This document shows positions 63,401 to 64,000 of a DNA stretch of 64,000 bases, piece after piece (the first letter of the stretch is position 1; every line of letters begins with the position of its first letter). The DNA is taken from positions 477,988 to 541,987 of the forward strand of contig VUYV01000037.1 in NCBI GenBank assembly GCA_008711295.1, read 5' to 3'. A program made the position numbers and the translations under genes. The notes beneath the pieces are model-generated. The model searched no databases, was not told the DNA's origin, and saw only the letters and a program-made list of their open reading frames with translations. This DNA comes from Anarhynchus alexandrinus (taxonomy: Eukaryota > Chordata > Aves > Charadriiformes > Charadriidae).

Positions 63401-64000
63401 GGTTTCTTCTACAGAAAGCGAGTGTCTTGCTCTGTTTATTCTGCTCCTTGCTCTCTTTTTCCTTACAGTGACAAGCTTAGCCAGCTCCTTTCTTTGATCC
63501 TCCATTGGACAGTGAACAGTTGGGTTTTTAGGTATATTTTGTATTCTGCTGAATGTTGTCTTCTCCACTGGGAAAGCATCCTAAACCTCTTCTTCAAACT
63601 TTGTCACCTTTTCTTCTAAGGTGAAGCACCACTGCATAAGATGAAGAACTTGATATATTTTTAAATCAGTAAGAGATATTTTTGTCCCTGGTATTATTAC
63701 GAATTGTACCTTTGCAGTATGTTATTTTCTCATACATTTACTTCACTCACTTTCTTAATGGCAATAAGATCACAACTGCAAACCTGAATTCTATCCATTT
63801 GTCTTATCTGGGCTCTTCTTTCCTTGCTACTACCACTGTCCCTGACAAAACACTGGCTTGTACACCTGTGTACAGCTTAAAATTAATAAATGTTCCATTT
63901 GCTTTCAGGCTAAGAGCTCATTTATCTTCTGCTGAAATCTTGTCTGTTGCTTTTGTGAAGAATTACCTTGCACAAATGGTGCTAGTGATGTCCTCTCATC
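57476..64000. other. Noncoding sequence to the window end
   Basis: No recognisable gene or mobile element. It includes an A11 run near 57517, a C8 run near 58764 and a T13 tract followed by AACAG near 59464-59481. One ambiguous base lies at 62325. Open frames reach 115 codons without recognisable domains. Confidence 0.65.
62325..62325. other. Single ambiguous base (N)
   Basis: An isolated N in otherwise ordinary sequence. It probably marks an unresolved base call or polymorphic position. Confidence 0.95.

Overview
This window reads as vertebrate, almost certainly avian, nuclear DNA. The main evidence is a series of CR1 LINE 3' ends with bird-type features. They include the (ATTCTATG)n octamer tail at 19953-19992, and antisense 3' ends at 32004-32065 and 44261-44325 that begin with the reverse complement of that octamer followed by the conserved CR1 terminal block. 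The sequence is AT-rich and CpG-poor. It carries short degenerate microsatellites, A-rich and T-rich tracts, a 13-base assembly gap (39744-39756) and one ambiguous base (62325). Nothing looks bacterial or viral: there are no operons, no dense long ORFs and no ribosome-binding sites.

I found no protein-coding gene, exon set, rRNA, tRNA or CRISPR array that I could support. The longest open frames (182, 172, 153 and 148 codons) look like chance frames; I recognise no domain in any of them. The window is best described as a gene desert or the inside of a very large intron. That cannot be settled from 64 kb alone.

Layout: 1-5.2 kb is unique noncoding sequence. A young-style CR1 3' end lies at 5.2-5.6 kb and an old antisense CR1/L3-like 3' UTR at 8.2-8.5 kb. 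From 8.5 to 18.7 kb the sequence is mostly unique, with simple repeats and two G-rich tracts. Another old antisense CR1 (18.8-19.1 kb) is followed by a CR1 tail (19.9 kb) and a MIR-like SINE (20.3-20.4 kb). Three plus-strand fossils of CR1/L3-like ORF2 lie at 24.25-24.6, 27.6-29.1 and 39.5-40.2 kb; they retain reverse-transcriptase motifs but are full of stops and frameshifts. Smaller CR1 pieces lie at 32.0, 35.5, 44.3 and possibly 46.3 kb. From 46.4 to 64 kb the sequence is almost free of recognisable young repeats, apart from A-rich tracts and scraps of ancient amniote repeats.

No undescribed system stands out. The most useful leads are the long decayed CR1/L3-like ORF2 copies, an exon-like 57-bp segment at 6665-6721, two perfect palindromic sequences (46755-46778 and 54463-54482), a few local tandem duplications, a small CpG cluster at 33.3-33.7 kb, and a repeat-poor block at 48.2-49.6 kb that may contain conserved noncoding sequence. 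All family calls are from reading the sequence, not from a database search.
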